Part shown: positions 18,943 to 31,044 of the stretch, piece after piece
Layout: every line of letters begins with the position of its first letter
Numbering within the stretch: the first letter of the stretch is position 1
From: Labyrinthula sp. Ha
Lineage: Eukaryota > Sar > Bigyra > Labyrinthulida > Labyrinthulaceae
Direction: 5' to 3'
Assembly (NCBI GenBank): GCA_015227615.1
Contig: JAALGZ010000003.1
Coordinates: forward strand, 1,798,001 to 1,862,000
DNA length: 64,000 nt
Notes under the pieces: generated by a model
Told to the model about the DNA's origin: nothing
Database searches by the model: none
Seen by the model: only the letters and a program-made list of their open reading frames with translations
Position numbers and translations under genes: made by a program

Positions 18943-21569
18943 CTCCCTAAATACTGTAGGAAATCAAAAAACAAAAAAAACTTCACAATAAATATCTTTC
19001 TATAGTTATCTTTCTTGTTGTCTTAAATATTTTGCAGTTTAGTTCTTACCTCATTAGCACTAACTCCTGTTTCCAGAAATATCTTATCAACAACTGAGAC
19101 TTAGTTCACAGTCTTGTAGAAAAAGTTACGAGTCTTGTCTTTTCATGGTTCTTATTCCTGATTATATGGATAAGCAGAGGTTATGAAACTAATTTCTTTT
19201 TTCTTTTGTACACCTAGAGAAAGGAAAAGCTTCAAAGACAATAATGCTCTTTTATTTGAGTTTTTTCTGTTTCCATTCTTTTCTTTGATCTCTCGATGCC
19301 ACTTATTGTCATAAATTCAAGATCGGTATCTTGAGTCTTGGATATTGAATCTTGGTTCTTGGCTCTTGGTATTGAATTCAGAATATTTCTCGGTCTAGTT
19401 TTAAAATCGATCACTTGGGGTAGTAAAAGTTCTCTCTTTTGAACTCTTTGAAGCAGATATGATGGAATAAAATAACTTTATTAGAAATCCAAACATTATT
19501 TATCAAGCATTTAATCACAGGTGAAACTAAGTTAAATTCATGTAATATTAATAGGTCTCTTTTTAGAGTTGCATATAAATGTGCCGTGATGAGTAGCTCT
19601 TCCTATCTTATGCAATGACAAGAAAAACTACCCCACTATTCACCGAATGTATGTACCGAGTTTTTATTCGTTTTCTTTGGGATTTTAACTGAGATATTAT
19701 TATCGGGCTCAGTTAGGGTGCGCTACTTCCAAAGAGTTAGAGATGCAGAGCTCAGAAAAAGTGAGATAATAGAAGACAAAAGAAGATTTATAGATATTTA
19801 ACTGAAAATATTTATGCACATAAATCAAAACCTCTGGGTTTCTTTACTTTAATGTGCAATATGCCCATAATCTTCTCAAAATTTGGTACTTTATGCTTAT
19901 TCTTCAACCTTGTCTCCAGTGAGTTTCCCATCCCATAGAATGATTTTAAAAACGAGTTTAAAGAGTCACATATTAATGATAGAATATAATAATTGATGTT
20001 TCTGTATATGATCACTACCTTTTTACCCTTTAAACCAAATTAACCCAGTTTAGAAATTCAAGAATTTCCATGAGGTTAGAGCTCGTTCACCACAGTTGTC
20101 TTCAAGGCTGTGGGGGAGAACCCTGTAGTGTACCATATAAAGATTTATAAAGACTAGAATTTTATTTTTTAAGAGCTTATTAAAAACTTTAGAGCTATGT
20201 GATGGAGAATTCATGCCTGATGATTGAAGGCTAGAATTGATTTGAGCTAACAGAACTCGTCTAGAAAGAGGGCGACAGAAGAACAAGTAAAATTCCCTAG
20301 GACTTATGACTTAAGGGCTGGCTATCGCTTCTAGGAAGAAAACTCATAGTCCCCTATGATAATATACATGAAACTAACCATTTAATAAAGTACCATCAAC
20401 ATCCTCAGAGTAAAGATTTAATATTTTATGTTTATGGCATAGTTTGCAGAAGGTAAACAGCACCCATTTCTGACACTTCAAACTAGTTATCGTTTTTTAG
20501 TTACCAAGCTCTTATCCTCCAAATAAAAATGTTGTAGTCCTGCCGAGAAATAATGAATACCATAGAAAAAAATTATTTAGAAAGACTCACAGAGTCGCCT
20601 CTGAAACGTGGTCAGAATAGCAGCAGGGTTACATCTGTGCTGACCGTTAAATCGTACCAGAGTTTATTGCTTTCAAGTAAATGAATCATTTTAAGAAGTT
20701 TGTCTATTTTTTATAACCGAGGTACGGTTCATTACTCAACTCTGAAATAACTTGTCATTCATGGTTCTAGTACTTTGATATCCTTTCCATCTGCTACTAC
20801 AATCAATATCCATTCACATGCTAACCTCAACAAAAAGAAAATGAAAAATTCATACCGTTTACCGGTCAAGGCATATTTTTTGGCAGACTGAATTTATATT
20901 TCCTCAGTTATTTCTTCCAAATAGAATCAAAAAGTTGAGTGCTCGAATACATATTAAATGATTTTAATTTTCTCGAATTATTAATACATTATGATTATCC
21001 AACAATATATATGAGCAATCATTATTACTTAGTATCTATAAGAGAATTAGTTAAAAAAATTATATAATTTATAGTATATCAGAATAACTTCTTGATCCTG
21101 AATTATCTCTTAGCTCTGAACACGCTTATCTTGAGCCAGAACAACAGAAAGCATCTTCAAGTTCTTCAATGGTAGAGTTTAAGCTATTTTCTAAGATATA
21201 TAAGACTAGGAGAGAAAGTAGGAAGGCCAGTATGCCGGTTATCCAAAAAAACTTCAATGAAATTAACCTCTAAAATACTTGGATGACCAAGAGAACATAT
21301 TCAACGAAATAGCTAAATAAGTTAGAATGTCATACTCCATGATATATCTACTCAGACCGTAATTTTCTTTCATATGTTGTTGACTTTAGTTTATTATTTG
21401 CCTGATATGTATTACTGTAAAGGAATTATCTTGTTTGCCAATATTTAATTTAATATTATTTTCGTATATATAGCGACTTTAAGCTATCTATATATTATAC
21501 TTTAGATGGATAAAAAAGAAATGCCATGAGTGCTGAATTTGTTTTTTAATTATTTTTGACCACACTGAG

Positions 21570-21572
<3 letters not shown>

Positions 21573-21612
<40 letters not shown>
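21573..21612. repeat. (AT)20 microsatellite
   Basis: Forty bases of uninterrupted alternating AT in the gene desert, the longest simple repeat I see in the window. It could form a cruciform; no further role is indicated. Confidence 0.95.
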
Positions 21613-21615
<3 letters not shown>

Positions 21616-24600
21616 TCCAATCATAATTTTCTAGTAAACTCTTGTGTGATAGCGTCAATATTCGGGTATGGGAAATAGATCTTAAATATTGCCTTTGTCA
21701 GTTCAGATCTATTCCAATTCTTTTCTTATATATTGAGATATTTACAAAATAGAACTAGTTAATAGTACTGAGGATCAGTTACGTCATATAACATTTAAAT
21801 TTATATTCTGCCGGTCAATATCCCGTTATAGGGTTGCTACTTTTATTTTTAGTTTTCCTTTGTTATATTTTCTGATATTTAATTTTCAACCCTCCTTGAA
21901 TATATTCTCAGCTCAAGCATTTTTTTACGTACAGGGAAATAGAATTTCTGCATACCGTCAACATAGATTAGGTACTTAAATCTGATCTTCTTAGATTAAA
22001 ATGATTAATAAAATCAGGGTATCATCTGAATTAAACATCAAAATATCTCACCCGATTAATGCCGATTTACTAACCGGTTTCTAAAATGACAGCTTGTTAA
22101 TAACTTAGCCAATGCTAAGCATATAGACATGTTCTCCCTTTCATCTATTGCGAAGACATTAAATTAAGACTGCAAATAGTGTATTAACATATTAAAATGC
22201 AATGTCAGCAAGAATTTTATTTCTTGATAATTTCGAGGCCTCTCTCGTTAGATAAACGAATAAAAGAACGTATATGTGATTATATAAAAAATCTAATACC
22301 AATAGGCAATAGGTAAAATCTATTATCAATAAGAAATTATTATATATTACGTATTAGCCAGAAGCTTTTCAAGAATCGCTTAGATAAGGAAAAGCTAAGA
22401 TTAAGTTAAATAATTGTGATGAATAAAATGTATAATCATGTCAAATTTTGTTTTTATAGTTTGTTTCTGCAAACATGGTTTGATCGTATTGTATGAAGTG
22501 ATTTATCCTCATATTGTACCAAATTTTTTACTGAAAGGTGTTTGCCTATAATCCCCCTGGAGTTTAGAATAGATTCAAGAGCGACATTGGTGTAAAGATT
22601 TTATTATACGTCTCGACGATAAATAGGACTATGTAGTTAAAGCTGTGTCAATTTGCATATTGAAATAAATTCCCTAGTATCTACAGAGGCAACAATTCCC
22701 TATAATCATAGTTTTTCCCGAATATTTAGTACTATATTAAACAACCTACAGTAAGACTGATTTAGGAATAAACTCAGAAACAGTTGAATATCTCATCCTA
22801 ATATGAATTTCTCTTGGGATCGAACACTAAAAAATATTGTTGACTAGAGTAGAAACAGACATGCCCAGCTTGTTCATTTACAATTTGCAAGAACATTAAC
22901 GCGCTATCTACTGAAGTTCGGGTGTTCCAATTTTTGTTCTTTATTATCAATATCACTAACTATACTATATCTTTGGACATATCTACTAAATATAAACATG
23001 CAAATACATAGCAGTATTGCATAGGCGATTAATATAAATATTTATTTTCCAATGCTTTATAGGTATCATTCCTTTCAAGCGACATTGGGTAGATTAAATT
23101 GTTTTCTTTGTTCGATGAGCCGCAATTTATTCCAAGTATAAGAAGAGCTTTAGTTTGATGTTTAGTTACCTAAATTAATTTCCTTTCAGCTCTGACAATG
23201 TTTTATTCTAACATCTTTTATCTGACTAAAATAACGAGTTTAACACAATTTTGGCTAAAAACCATATAATATACGAAGTTTCTCTATCATGTTTAAAATT
23301 TCCCGTCACTACATAATTAACGAACATATTTTCTATCTATATTGCAATTAAAATAATTAAAAATAAAATTGGCAAATAGCATATTAATTAACATGTTGGT
23401 ATCTTACATAGTACCTTGGTATCGATTCCTCTTTTACTGATACCATCTTTACTGCCATGTCATTTTGGACAGGAATATATTTCTTATTGGTTTCAGTTAC
23501 ATTTACATGAATTTACAGAACTAAGCATTATTCAAATTCCATGAAAGTGTACTCGGCTTAGGCAATTAATAGAGATTTGAATCTATTGGTTGGAAATTCC
23601 CATAGGTATTCACATTCAATAACCCAGTGTTGCTCCGTTATGTTAAAACACACCGTTTTTTTTATATATATTCTAGAAATCAACTTAGGTTTACTATCTT
23701 ATTTCACCTAGAAACTAATAAGTGATCATATTAAGAGATTATAGGTGTTATATATTAAAAACTGTTTTGAAAATTTTCTATCTAACATCTTCAATGATCT
23801 TAACTCAATTCAATTAAAACATCTTTGTCTGAGCTTAGCACATATGTTTGTTATATTGATAACATCGTTCTTGAAAACTATTTAGAGATTTGAATTGTAT
23901 AACTAAATATTAATTTTGTTAAGATTGCTGTTAGTGATCCAAGTTTAGGTTTGCATAACTTATTTTTTCTTCAAAACTTAGTGTTCTTTTGCAATGAAAA
24001 GAAGGTGATTATAAGTTAACTTCAACGGTATAAAAATTTATAAATCTAGAATTAAATATTAATAATACAAAAGGCTCATTTATTATTGCAGAAATTAGCA
24101 AAAATATTATTCTTTTAGCTTAATTTATGTTATTAAGTGTCAGTTCTCATTATTTATCTTCTATATGTAATCCTGAATCATACAATGAAACTGTATCGCA
24201 TCCAGAATTCATAAAATTGAAAATCTTATGGTAATCCTATTTTAGCATTTAGTCACCATATGACGACAAAATAAGAAACAAACTAGCATTTGCCTCATTG
24301 ATTGGATTAGTATCCCTGGAAAGATTATTTTTATGCCCACGGATAAATGGAGATTATCTTACTAACAACTCTTACCCAAGGCTGAGCTAAAGAATCTTAT
24401 CCTCTTTTCTCAGAAAGAGAGTAAAGAGAGAATTATCATACGTAAATATGAAATAAGATGATTAGTTATAGATGTTATTAATTTGGGAGAAATTTTTCTA
24501 TAGAGATATGGTGGATGGTATAGTTACCTTTTGAAAACTATCTCACAACTTCCAATTCCATGTGTTGCTCATTATTGACATATTATTATTTTTAAAATGA

Positions 24601-27289
24601 TTTTTTTTATTAAAGTTAGAACAAAATACGTTCTATGAATTCAATGAAGGTAACTTTCCTAAAATGCGTTACATTTTCGGGCTTCTCTATTCCAATACCC
24701 TTTACCAGATATTCTGTAAATTTTGTTTTCCTATATTTCAATCTAACAAAAGTAATGATGCTACACTGAGTTTGTAGCTCTAAATTCTAGAATTTTTATA
24801 TTGATAAGATCTGACCAAAGGGCATGAAAGCGCATTTCTAAATTTTTTATTTATACTGACGTAGAAATTAGAAGAAAAACAGAGAGAGTTTATTTGAATT
24901 AAAGGCAGAAACTTTTAGATGTTTAATTCAGTTTAAAATTTAAGACCTACATTTTTCAACTGATAAAATAATTTGATATTATTTGTTTTCTTTAAATTAT
25001 GTTATCATAAGTTACAAGAACTAAACTCGTAGAGAAACTATGTGAAATCTTAATTGTGACACCTCATACTTTGTTCAAATAGATGTGCCATATATATTTA
25101 CATTTTAATGTTAGAAACAAAAATTCTTTCATTCAATCATTTTCTTCTAAATTTTTTTTGGCAAACATTATTTTCTATATTTAATTGAATTTCTAGTGAA
25201 ACACAGGTTAAACGGTTAAATTTTATATCATATCACTTTTAATTATTCATCAATGCAATGAATATTGTTAATATATAACTTAAAATGCCTTATCAATGTT
25301 TCTGATTTTATAACACCTGTCATATTAGGATGTGTTAGATATTTTAAGCACATGAAACTGAAATTGGACAAATTTATGGAAGCATATCTTTTGATTTAGC
25401 ATATTGTGGACAGAAGATAAACGAAGTATCTAGTAATTGTCGGGAGTCAAATTTGATAGTGAATCAAAAACTCAAAGATTCTTATACCTATTCCAACATA
25501 GATTGATGCCATCAATATGTATTATTAAGAAAGTTTTATTTGCTTTTTACTTAAATTATATATACAGATACTTAGAAAGACAGGTAGATTGAAAAATGTA
25601 TACTTTTTCGAAGCCAAATGCAATCCAAATATTTCTATCCACATTAATCAAAACATAATTCTTTTTACTAACCAATCCTAGCAAACTGGGAAACAGAAGA
25701 ACTGTTAATAATACTATTAACTTTTTGCAACATTACGTATACTTAGTTTTTTGTAAATTATAAACTATATTATCTTTCTTATGTATTAGAATTTAACAAG
25801 CACATTGTAGTATGAACCAGATCTCATTGCTATTTTTGTCTTCGGTAACTTCAATTTTTTAAGGTTTTGATGTTTCTTACTTGAATCTTAGAGAGATGCT
25901 ACAGTTAACTCTATGGCGTTATAATGCTATGTAATCATTCTGTTGCTATATTAATGCCAGCAAAAACTCCAACTCATGTAATCAACCAAAAAGTAAAGCA
26001 TAATGCCAACATTTTCGTATTATTTATTAAATTTGGTTCACCATTCAATCCGTACAATAATAAATAAGCCAGTCGCTCTGACCAAGTCTTCAATAATATG
26101 AAAATGTTTCCTCTGATTATGAAAGATTTGGGTTTCCAAATTACATAATGCTAGTTGTTTTCTGATTTGGTAATGACGAATAAAGTATTGTGGTTGATCT
26201 CCATTCAAAATTTTTTTTCTATTAGAACTTCACAAGGTTTTAATTAACTAAGCAATTCCTTTAGCTAAAATAACTTTAATTCATGTTAACATATGAACTA
26301 CTAATATTTCTATTATGATAAACGCTCTCTTCTTTTCTTTACTAAGTAGAATCATATACCCCCAATGCCTGTCAATACTTAGTTACAGATTTTCGATCCA
26401 CCAGTCAATTTGAAAAAAATGCACTTTTTTAGGTTTTATCCAAATCTTATGCGAATTTAGTGTCTTATACCTCAAATGACAACTTTCTGTTCGATGATTC
26501 ATTTCCATGTACTGTTCATTTGATAGAAAGTACTGATATCCAATAATTATCGTTCTAAGTGCAAACAAGAATCAAGAACAAGAACTAGAAAGCATCTGAT
26601 CGCTAACATTGTAAGTGAGAATTGTACTAGAATGTTGGTACAGAGCTCAGAAACTAAATGTGTGTAATAATTAATTAGGAGAAATTTCTCATTTCTATCT
26701 CTAGCCACAGATTTGATATTGTTTTTCAGTTTTTCCCTTTGTTTAAAGTATATACAATGCTTTTCGCAAATGGAAATCTTCTGGCCATACAAAAAAGAAC
26801 TTCAATTAAACTTAATTACCTAAATATAGGGTTAAAAAACACAAATATAGCTGAACACTTATTTCTATTTATTTGAAGAGAATGAAATGTGAATTCTAGT
26901 TAAAACTATAAAGTCAAGGGAAACCTCATTAGGTGTTGAGCGTTGTGATCCTGTCAGTATAAGAATACATCAGCCTCAGCTTTCCTTGAATTTTCGCGAG
27001 GTCAACGTAACTTATGATTTTAGACGCTAGTAAAGAATATTGCCCCTTTGTATCATTTGTATCATTCTTTAGTCTTGCTCTCGAAATTGAGAACCTAAAC
27101 CTCGGCCACGTAACATTAATTGAAGTGCGTTGGTGTATAATGATTTGAATTGATAAGGCACCAAGAAAACAAAAAATTGATGTGCAGGTAGATTTCTTGG
27201 ATATGCTTGTCCATTATGGACTTTCTCAACAATATCATTAACTCATTGTTCGAGCTGGTTCCAGGTAGGGCGTGGATATTTTTTGTTGA

Positions 27290-27490
27290 TAAGATATCAA
27301 TACGAAATTACTTCATATTTTTCTTATTGGTTGATTCTGATAGTTCCCAAATCATTTTGGTTGCTTATTGATAATCAATTGTTTATCAAAATAAGATCAT
27401 AATCAGTTAATAATAATGAAAATTCAAATTGCTTTATTGATAATCAGAATCAACATGATTATCAAATAATTATTTTTAATTTTTGTTAAA
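27290..27490 (-). repeat. Dispersed AT-rich repeat, copy B (inverted relative to copy A)
   Basis: Its reverse complement aligns with two segments of 7255-7690. Here the two matching parts are separated by less than 100 bases, so copy A has an insertion or copy B a deletion. It sits 1.2 kb before GT64 paralogue 2. Confidence 0.5.
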
Positions 27491-28685
27491 TCCGACCCCT
27501 AGTTCTAGATGCTCGCAAAACTGCGAAAAATCAGGTTTACAAAGGTTGTTTAAGCAAGAAAGAAACAAACTGCATCAATATGCCCTATCCAATTATTAGT
27601 GGTTTGTTGCGGTAGCTGTAGCTAGACAATTAGAACTTGAATCGATGCCTTTAAGAATCTTGATGTAAGAATACTTGAAGCTGAGATGCCACTCTTTGAG
27701 AAGCTTAGATATAACACGGAGGATGGATAAGGTAAAGAGAGGTAACATGAAACTTGTTTCAGTCAGGATGAGAAAGAAAGGAATAGTAGGAAGGGATCCT
27801 GGTTTTCACCGGCACTTATTCGCCCTTACATCTCATTATTGCTAGGTAGGTATTTTCTGAATAACAGAGAACATGTTTATAATAGTTAGCGCTGTAGAGA
27901 AATTTAATTCAAGTGTCGTCAGATAGATTAAGTACTTGCCGTGTAAACTATTAAAAGCAAAAAACTGTTGGTACTTTTTCTCTATCAGTTTCACATGAAG
28001 AAAAGCAACATGAATCTTGTTTAGTTCACCAACTGTTCTTGCTCCCCTTCATTGTCCAAAGTAACTCCAACAATAACCTGAGTGCACTTCTTTTATCTTA
28101 AATCAAACACAATGAGTTTCAAAATCTAAAAACACATTTTTTTAATTTCCTGATGGTTTGTGAATTATTCTTATTTATATTATCAAACTCGTAATTCCTA
28201 GTTTACTTGATCACAAGTACCATTAATGAAAACCATGCTCCATGGAATATTGATATACACAATTCCTTGCTATAACTAAATTCCCTGGTAAAAACAGGTG
28301 AATATCAATACCATAGTATATATAGGCGTGGTTATCGAGATAACAAAAGCTTCTCGAGATGGATTTTATTGAAATATCTATAAGACGAGATTAGGCGTAT
28401 TTAACGGCAGAGAGAGTCTTAATGAGATTTTCTCGACTAGAAGTCTCTCGTTAAACACATCCGATTGTTACACTTTCAAACGGTAATTTATAGTACAATA
28501 TTATGAAAACCTGAAACACAACTTTAGAACTGAGTTACCACAAATTACGCGATTATTTAAAATAAATATCTATACACCCAGAATACGATTCATTTTTCAA
28601 CAATTTTTATCATATAAAATATGAATCGAATATATTTATGTGTTTAGGGTTGCATATGACCAAGTTAATAAACGTAGAACGAAGT

Positions 28686-29849
28686 ATGAAGAAAGACAGT
28701 ACAAAAGAACGTTCTAATAAGTATGCCAAATGTTATAGTTTAAAACTTCTTTTCCCATTAACTTTGTTTATATTTCTGACAGATCAACTTATTAATACAG
28801 GTGTGGAACCACTGCGAAATCCTGATTTCATATCTAAGTCATTGATTGAACTGGATTTAATAGAAGTCGAAATCGTACAGCGAAATTCTGTACGAGAGGA
28901 TAGATTTACTATTCTTTTATCTACTTATGATAGAGATGAAAGCTTATATGATAATTTGTATCACTACCTTCATTGTCCTTTTGTAGAAGAAGTTTTTATA
29001 GTTTGGTTCGATATAGATAGGACAGTTCCTTCTGAATTTGACATATTTGCTAATCCAGCTGCATTTCCTGAGATAAAGCGTTTACCAAAAGTAACTTTTC
29101 TTCATTTTACAGAACATTTACTCTCGAACAGGCTTCTTGTTCCTCCATCTGGTTTCAAAACACGAGCGGTTTTTTCTGTGGATGATGATGTCAGAATTGA
29201 TTTGAAACTTCTTGAAACCGGGTTTAAAATTTGGTATTCTTCTTATATTGAAGCTATAGTTGGTTTTGAACCACGTTTCTTTGATTTACATGGTTCTGGA
29301 CAAGGTTATACTCCAATGTATAGTTGTCATCAATGCGTCTATAATACAGTTTGGACTACAAAAGGTGCTTTTCTTGACCAGAAATATTTCAGTGAAGTTT
29401 GGAAAACTAAATATACTTCTGTAATGGATCTTGTTAAAAAATACAGAACTGGTGAAGATATGTTATTATCATATGTTATTGCTGCATCAAATTATGAAAT
29501 TGGCTTACCAATAAAAACTATTTCTGTACAACAGTATTCAGATTTTAGACCTTTTAAACTTCAACAGATGAAAGGAAAAATTTATTCTGAAAGGATAAAA
29601 TTAGTAAATCAAACACATCTCCGACATAAAATCAAACCAAAGACAAAGTCGTTGCACAAAACAACAAGCCAGTATAGACCAGATATAAAAAGAGCTCTTG
29701 AAAAACTTTCTAACCAACATTTTGGAGTAAAAACTGAGGTGTTTATGCTGGAAAACGAGTGGTATTTTGTTAATGGTAATCTTGAAGTAGTCTATAGCAG
29801 GAATCTATGCGGAACAAAATTGAAAGAGGAACTTGTATGCAAGCACTAG
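28686..29849 (+). CDS. GT64 (exostosin C-terminal/EXTL2-like) glycosyltransferase, paralogue 2
   Basis: I choose the ATG at 28686 because it aligns with the start of paralogue 1 (MKKDSTKE against MKRDGTRE); an upstream TTG at 28638 would add 16 unsupported residues. The protein is then 387 residues, the same length as paralogue 1. It has the same layout: membrane segment near 19-34, GT64 domain from about 71 with VDDD at 165-168, basic C-terminal region and conserved end block. Bases 28896-29493 differ from 17591-18188 at only 9 of 598 positions by my count, without indels. The N-terminal 70 residues are only about 45 % identical. Upstream, a short segment near 28577 resembles 17272 (CGATxCxTTTTTCAACA), which may be a shared promoter element. 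Confidence 0.9.
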   Translation: MKKDSTKERSNKYAKCYSLKLLFPLTLFIFLTDQLINTGVEPLRNPDFISKSLIELDLIEVEIVQRNSVREDRFTILLSTYDRDESLYDNLYHYLHCPFVEEVFIVWFDIDRTVPSEFDIFANPAAFPEIKRLPKVTFLHFTEHLLSNRLLVPPSGFKTRAVFSVDDDVRIDLKLLETGFKIWYSSYIEAIVGFEPRFFDLHGSGQGYTPMYSCHQCVYNTVWTTKGAFLDQKYFSEVWKTKYTSVMDLVKKYRTGEDMLLSYVIAASNYEIGLPIKTISVQQYSDFRPFKLQQMKGKIYSERIKLVNQTHLRHKIKPKTKSLHKTTSQYRPDIKRALEKLSNQHFGVKTEVFMLENEWYFVNGNLEVVYSRNLCGTKLKEELVCKH

Positions 29850-30088
29850 AACAAAGGCATTCATCCGTTCTACATCTGAGTAATACACATTACATACAAA
29901 GATAATTATTCACCTAGCGTGTGAGCAGTGAAACGAGCTTAGAAACTGCTTTACCTCGTATTGTTTTTCCTTTCCAAGAATCTAGATAATTTTTCTCAAT
30001 TCAAAACTTTTTGAGTGCGACTTGAGGATTATAAGGGTAGGGACCTTGGGTTGTCTCTTTTTCAAGCAGATTGTTTGGGGGTTTACAA

Positions 30089-31021
30089 TTATTCCAATAT
30101 ATAATTGACGTCTAAACTATCACCTTGTCCCTCGGACACCATTGAAATCTGCCCTTTTTTCTCTTTCTCTTTCACTTTATGTTTTTTCTTTTTCTTCAGA
30201 GATTTTTTTTTCGTATCTTCTTCAGGGATAATGTTAAGTTCTTTGGCTTTGTTTCTTACTTCTTGGACTTCCTCAACAAATTTGCTGAAATTGTTGTCCC
30301 TACTTAAACCTACTTCAATATCTTTATTTATGCTTCTTACAAAATCTTTAATATGTTCAATTTTTTTCAGTTTATATTTGAACTCATCAACTTTGATTCG
30401 TCCTTTCAAGAGTTCTTGAGGACCGATTAGGACTTTCTTGGCATTCTCCCACATTTGAAGTTTCTGACCAAGAACCAATGTTTTTCTGTCATCTACAACA
30501 AAATTCATATTATTTTTCGTGAAACAAAGAAAAAATTTTTGAACAGTATGTGCAAAATCAATGGCTAGTCTTGTCTCCTCATCTTTCTTCTTCCAGATTA
30601 GAGGTATAAACACAACATCTACGTCTGTTTCTTTTTCGTTAAGACCACTCCGAGAAATTAATAGTTTCTTCGCTAATATCTTTCTTTTTTCTGAGCCATT
30701 TCTATTTCCACGTTTCCTTTTCTTGGTTACTGGTTTCTGTGGTTGTAATCTGTGCTTTAATGAACGAATGTGAGACCTTATATGCTGTCTTGTATGCCCC
30801 TGAGCTTGTAACTCCCTAGCTAACTTCTGCACTTCTCGCTGCACATCTTTTCGCTTTTCTTCAGCTTTTGTACGTGCTTGTTCAACCAGTTGTTTCTGAT
30901 ACTCGGCTCTTTTCATCACTGGCATCCTTTCTTTTGTGGTAGAAATGTTGTTCCTTTTCTGGGGTAACACAATCTTGTTTTTAGTGTGCTCCTCTTCAAC
31001 AAGCTCTGCACAGTATTGCAT
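30089..31021 (-). CDS. Basic protein with an anticodon-binding-like (HGTP) domain and a possible RRF-like N-terminus
   Basis: The protein has 310 residues. Residues 133-230 match the anticodon-binding fold of class II (Thr/Pro/His/Gly) tRNA synthetases: DVDVVFIPL, a helix, MNFVVDDRKTLVLGQKLQMWE, then VLIGPQELLKGRIKV. The pattern is the family's 'IPL ... DDR..lGkK...we ... viG..El..g.v.v'. There is no synthetase catalytic domain. Residues 33-90 (MPVMKRAEYQKQLVEQ … EEKRKDV) are a charged helical stretch somewhat like domain I of ribosome-recycling factor, a weak resemblance. The C-terminal 50 residues are lysine-rich. A role in tRNA or ribosome biology, perhaps organellar, is inference. The gene is divergent from the transporter at 31045, with only 23 bases between the two ATGs; the true start could be at Met33 or Met36. 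Confidence 0.7.
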   Translation of the reverse strand: MQYCAELVEEEHTKNKIVLPQKRNNISTTKERMPVMKRAEYQKQLVEQARTKAEEKRKDVQREVQKLARELQAQGHTRQHIRSHIRSLKHRLQPQKPVTKKRKRGNRNGSEKRKILAKKLLISRSGLNEKETDVDVVFIPLIWKKKDEETRLAIDFAHTVQKFFLCFTKNNMNFVVDDRKTLVLGQKLQMWENAKKVLIGPQELLKGRIKVDEFKYKLKKIEHIKDFVRSINKDIEVGLSRDNNFSKFVEEVQEVRNKAKELNIIPEEDTKKKSLKKKKKHKVKEKEKKGQISMVSEGQGDSLDVNYILE

Positions 31022-31044
31022 TACCGTCCTGGTCTATCAAGAAC

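Larger units (their letters stand above)
18545..28685. other. 10.1-kb gene desert between the two GT64 genes
   Basis: Very AT-rich, with stops in all frames. I find no supported gene. It holds an (AT)20 microsatellite (21573-21612), a dispersed repeat copy (27290-27490) and a few more GC-rich patches (20.05-20.3, 20.6-20.7, 27.0-28.1 kb) that may be very old repeats. A minus-strand open stretch at 18673-18942 directly after paralogue 1 (89 residues, basic, TTG start) cannot be assigned. Confidence 0.6.

Noticed and set aside
28638-28685. 16 extra N-terminal residues for GT64 paralogue 2
   Set aside because: They start with TTG and have no counterpart in paralogue 1; the aligned ATG is at 28686.
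30105-30773. Phenylalanine/serine-rich hydrophobic ORFs on the + strand at 30.1-30.8 kb
   Set aside because: Antisense shadows of the lysine-rich anticodon-domain gene.
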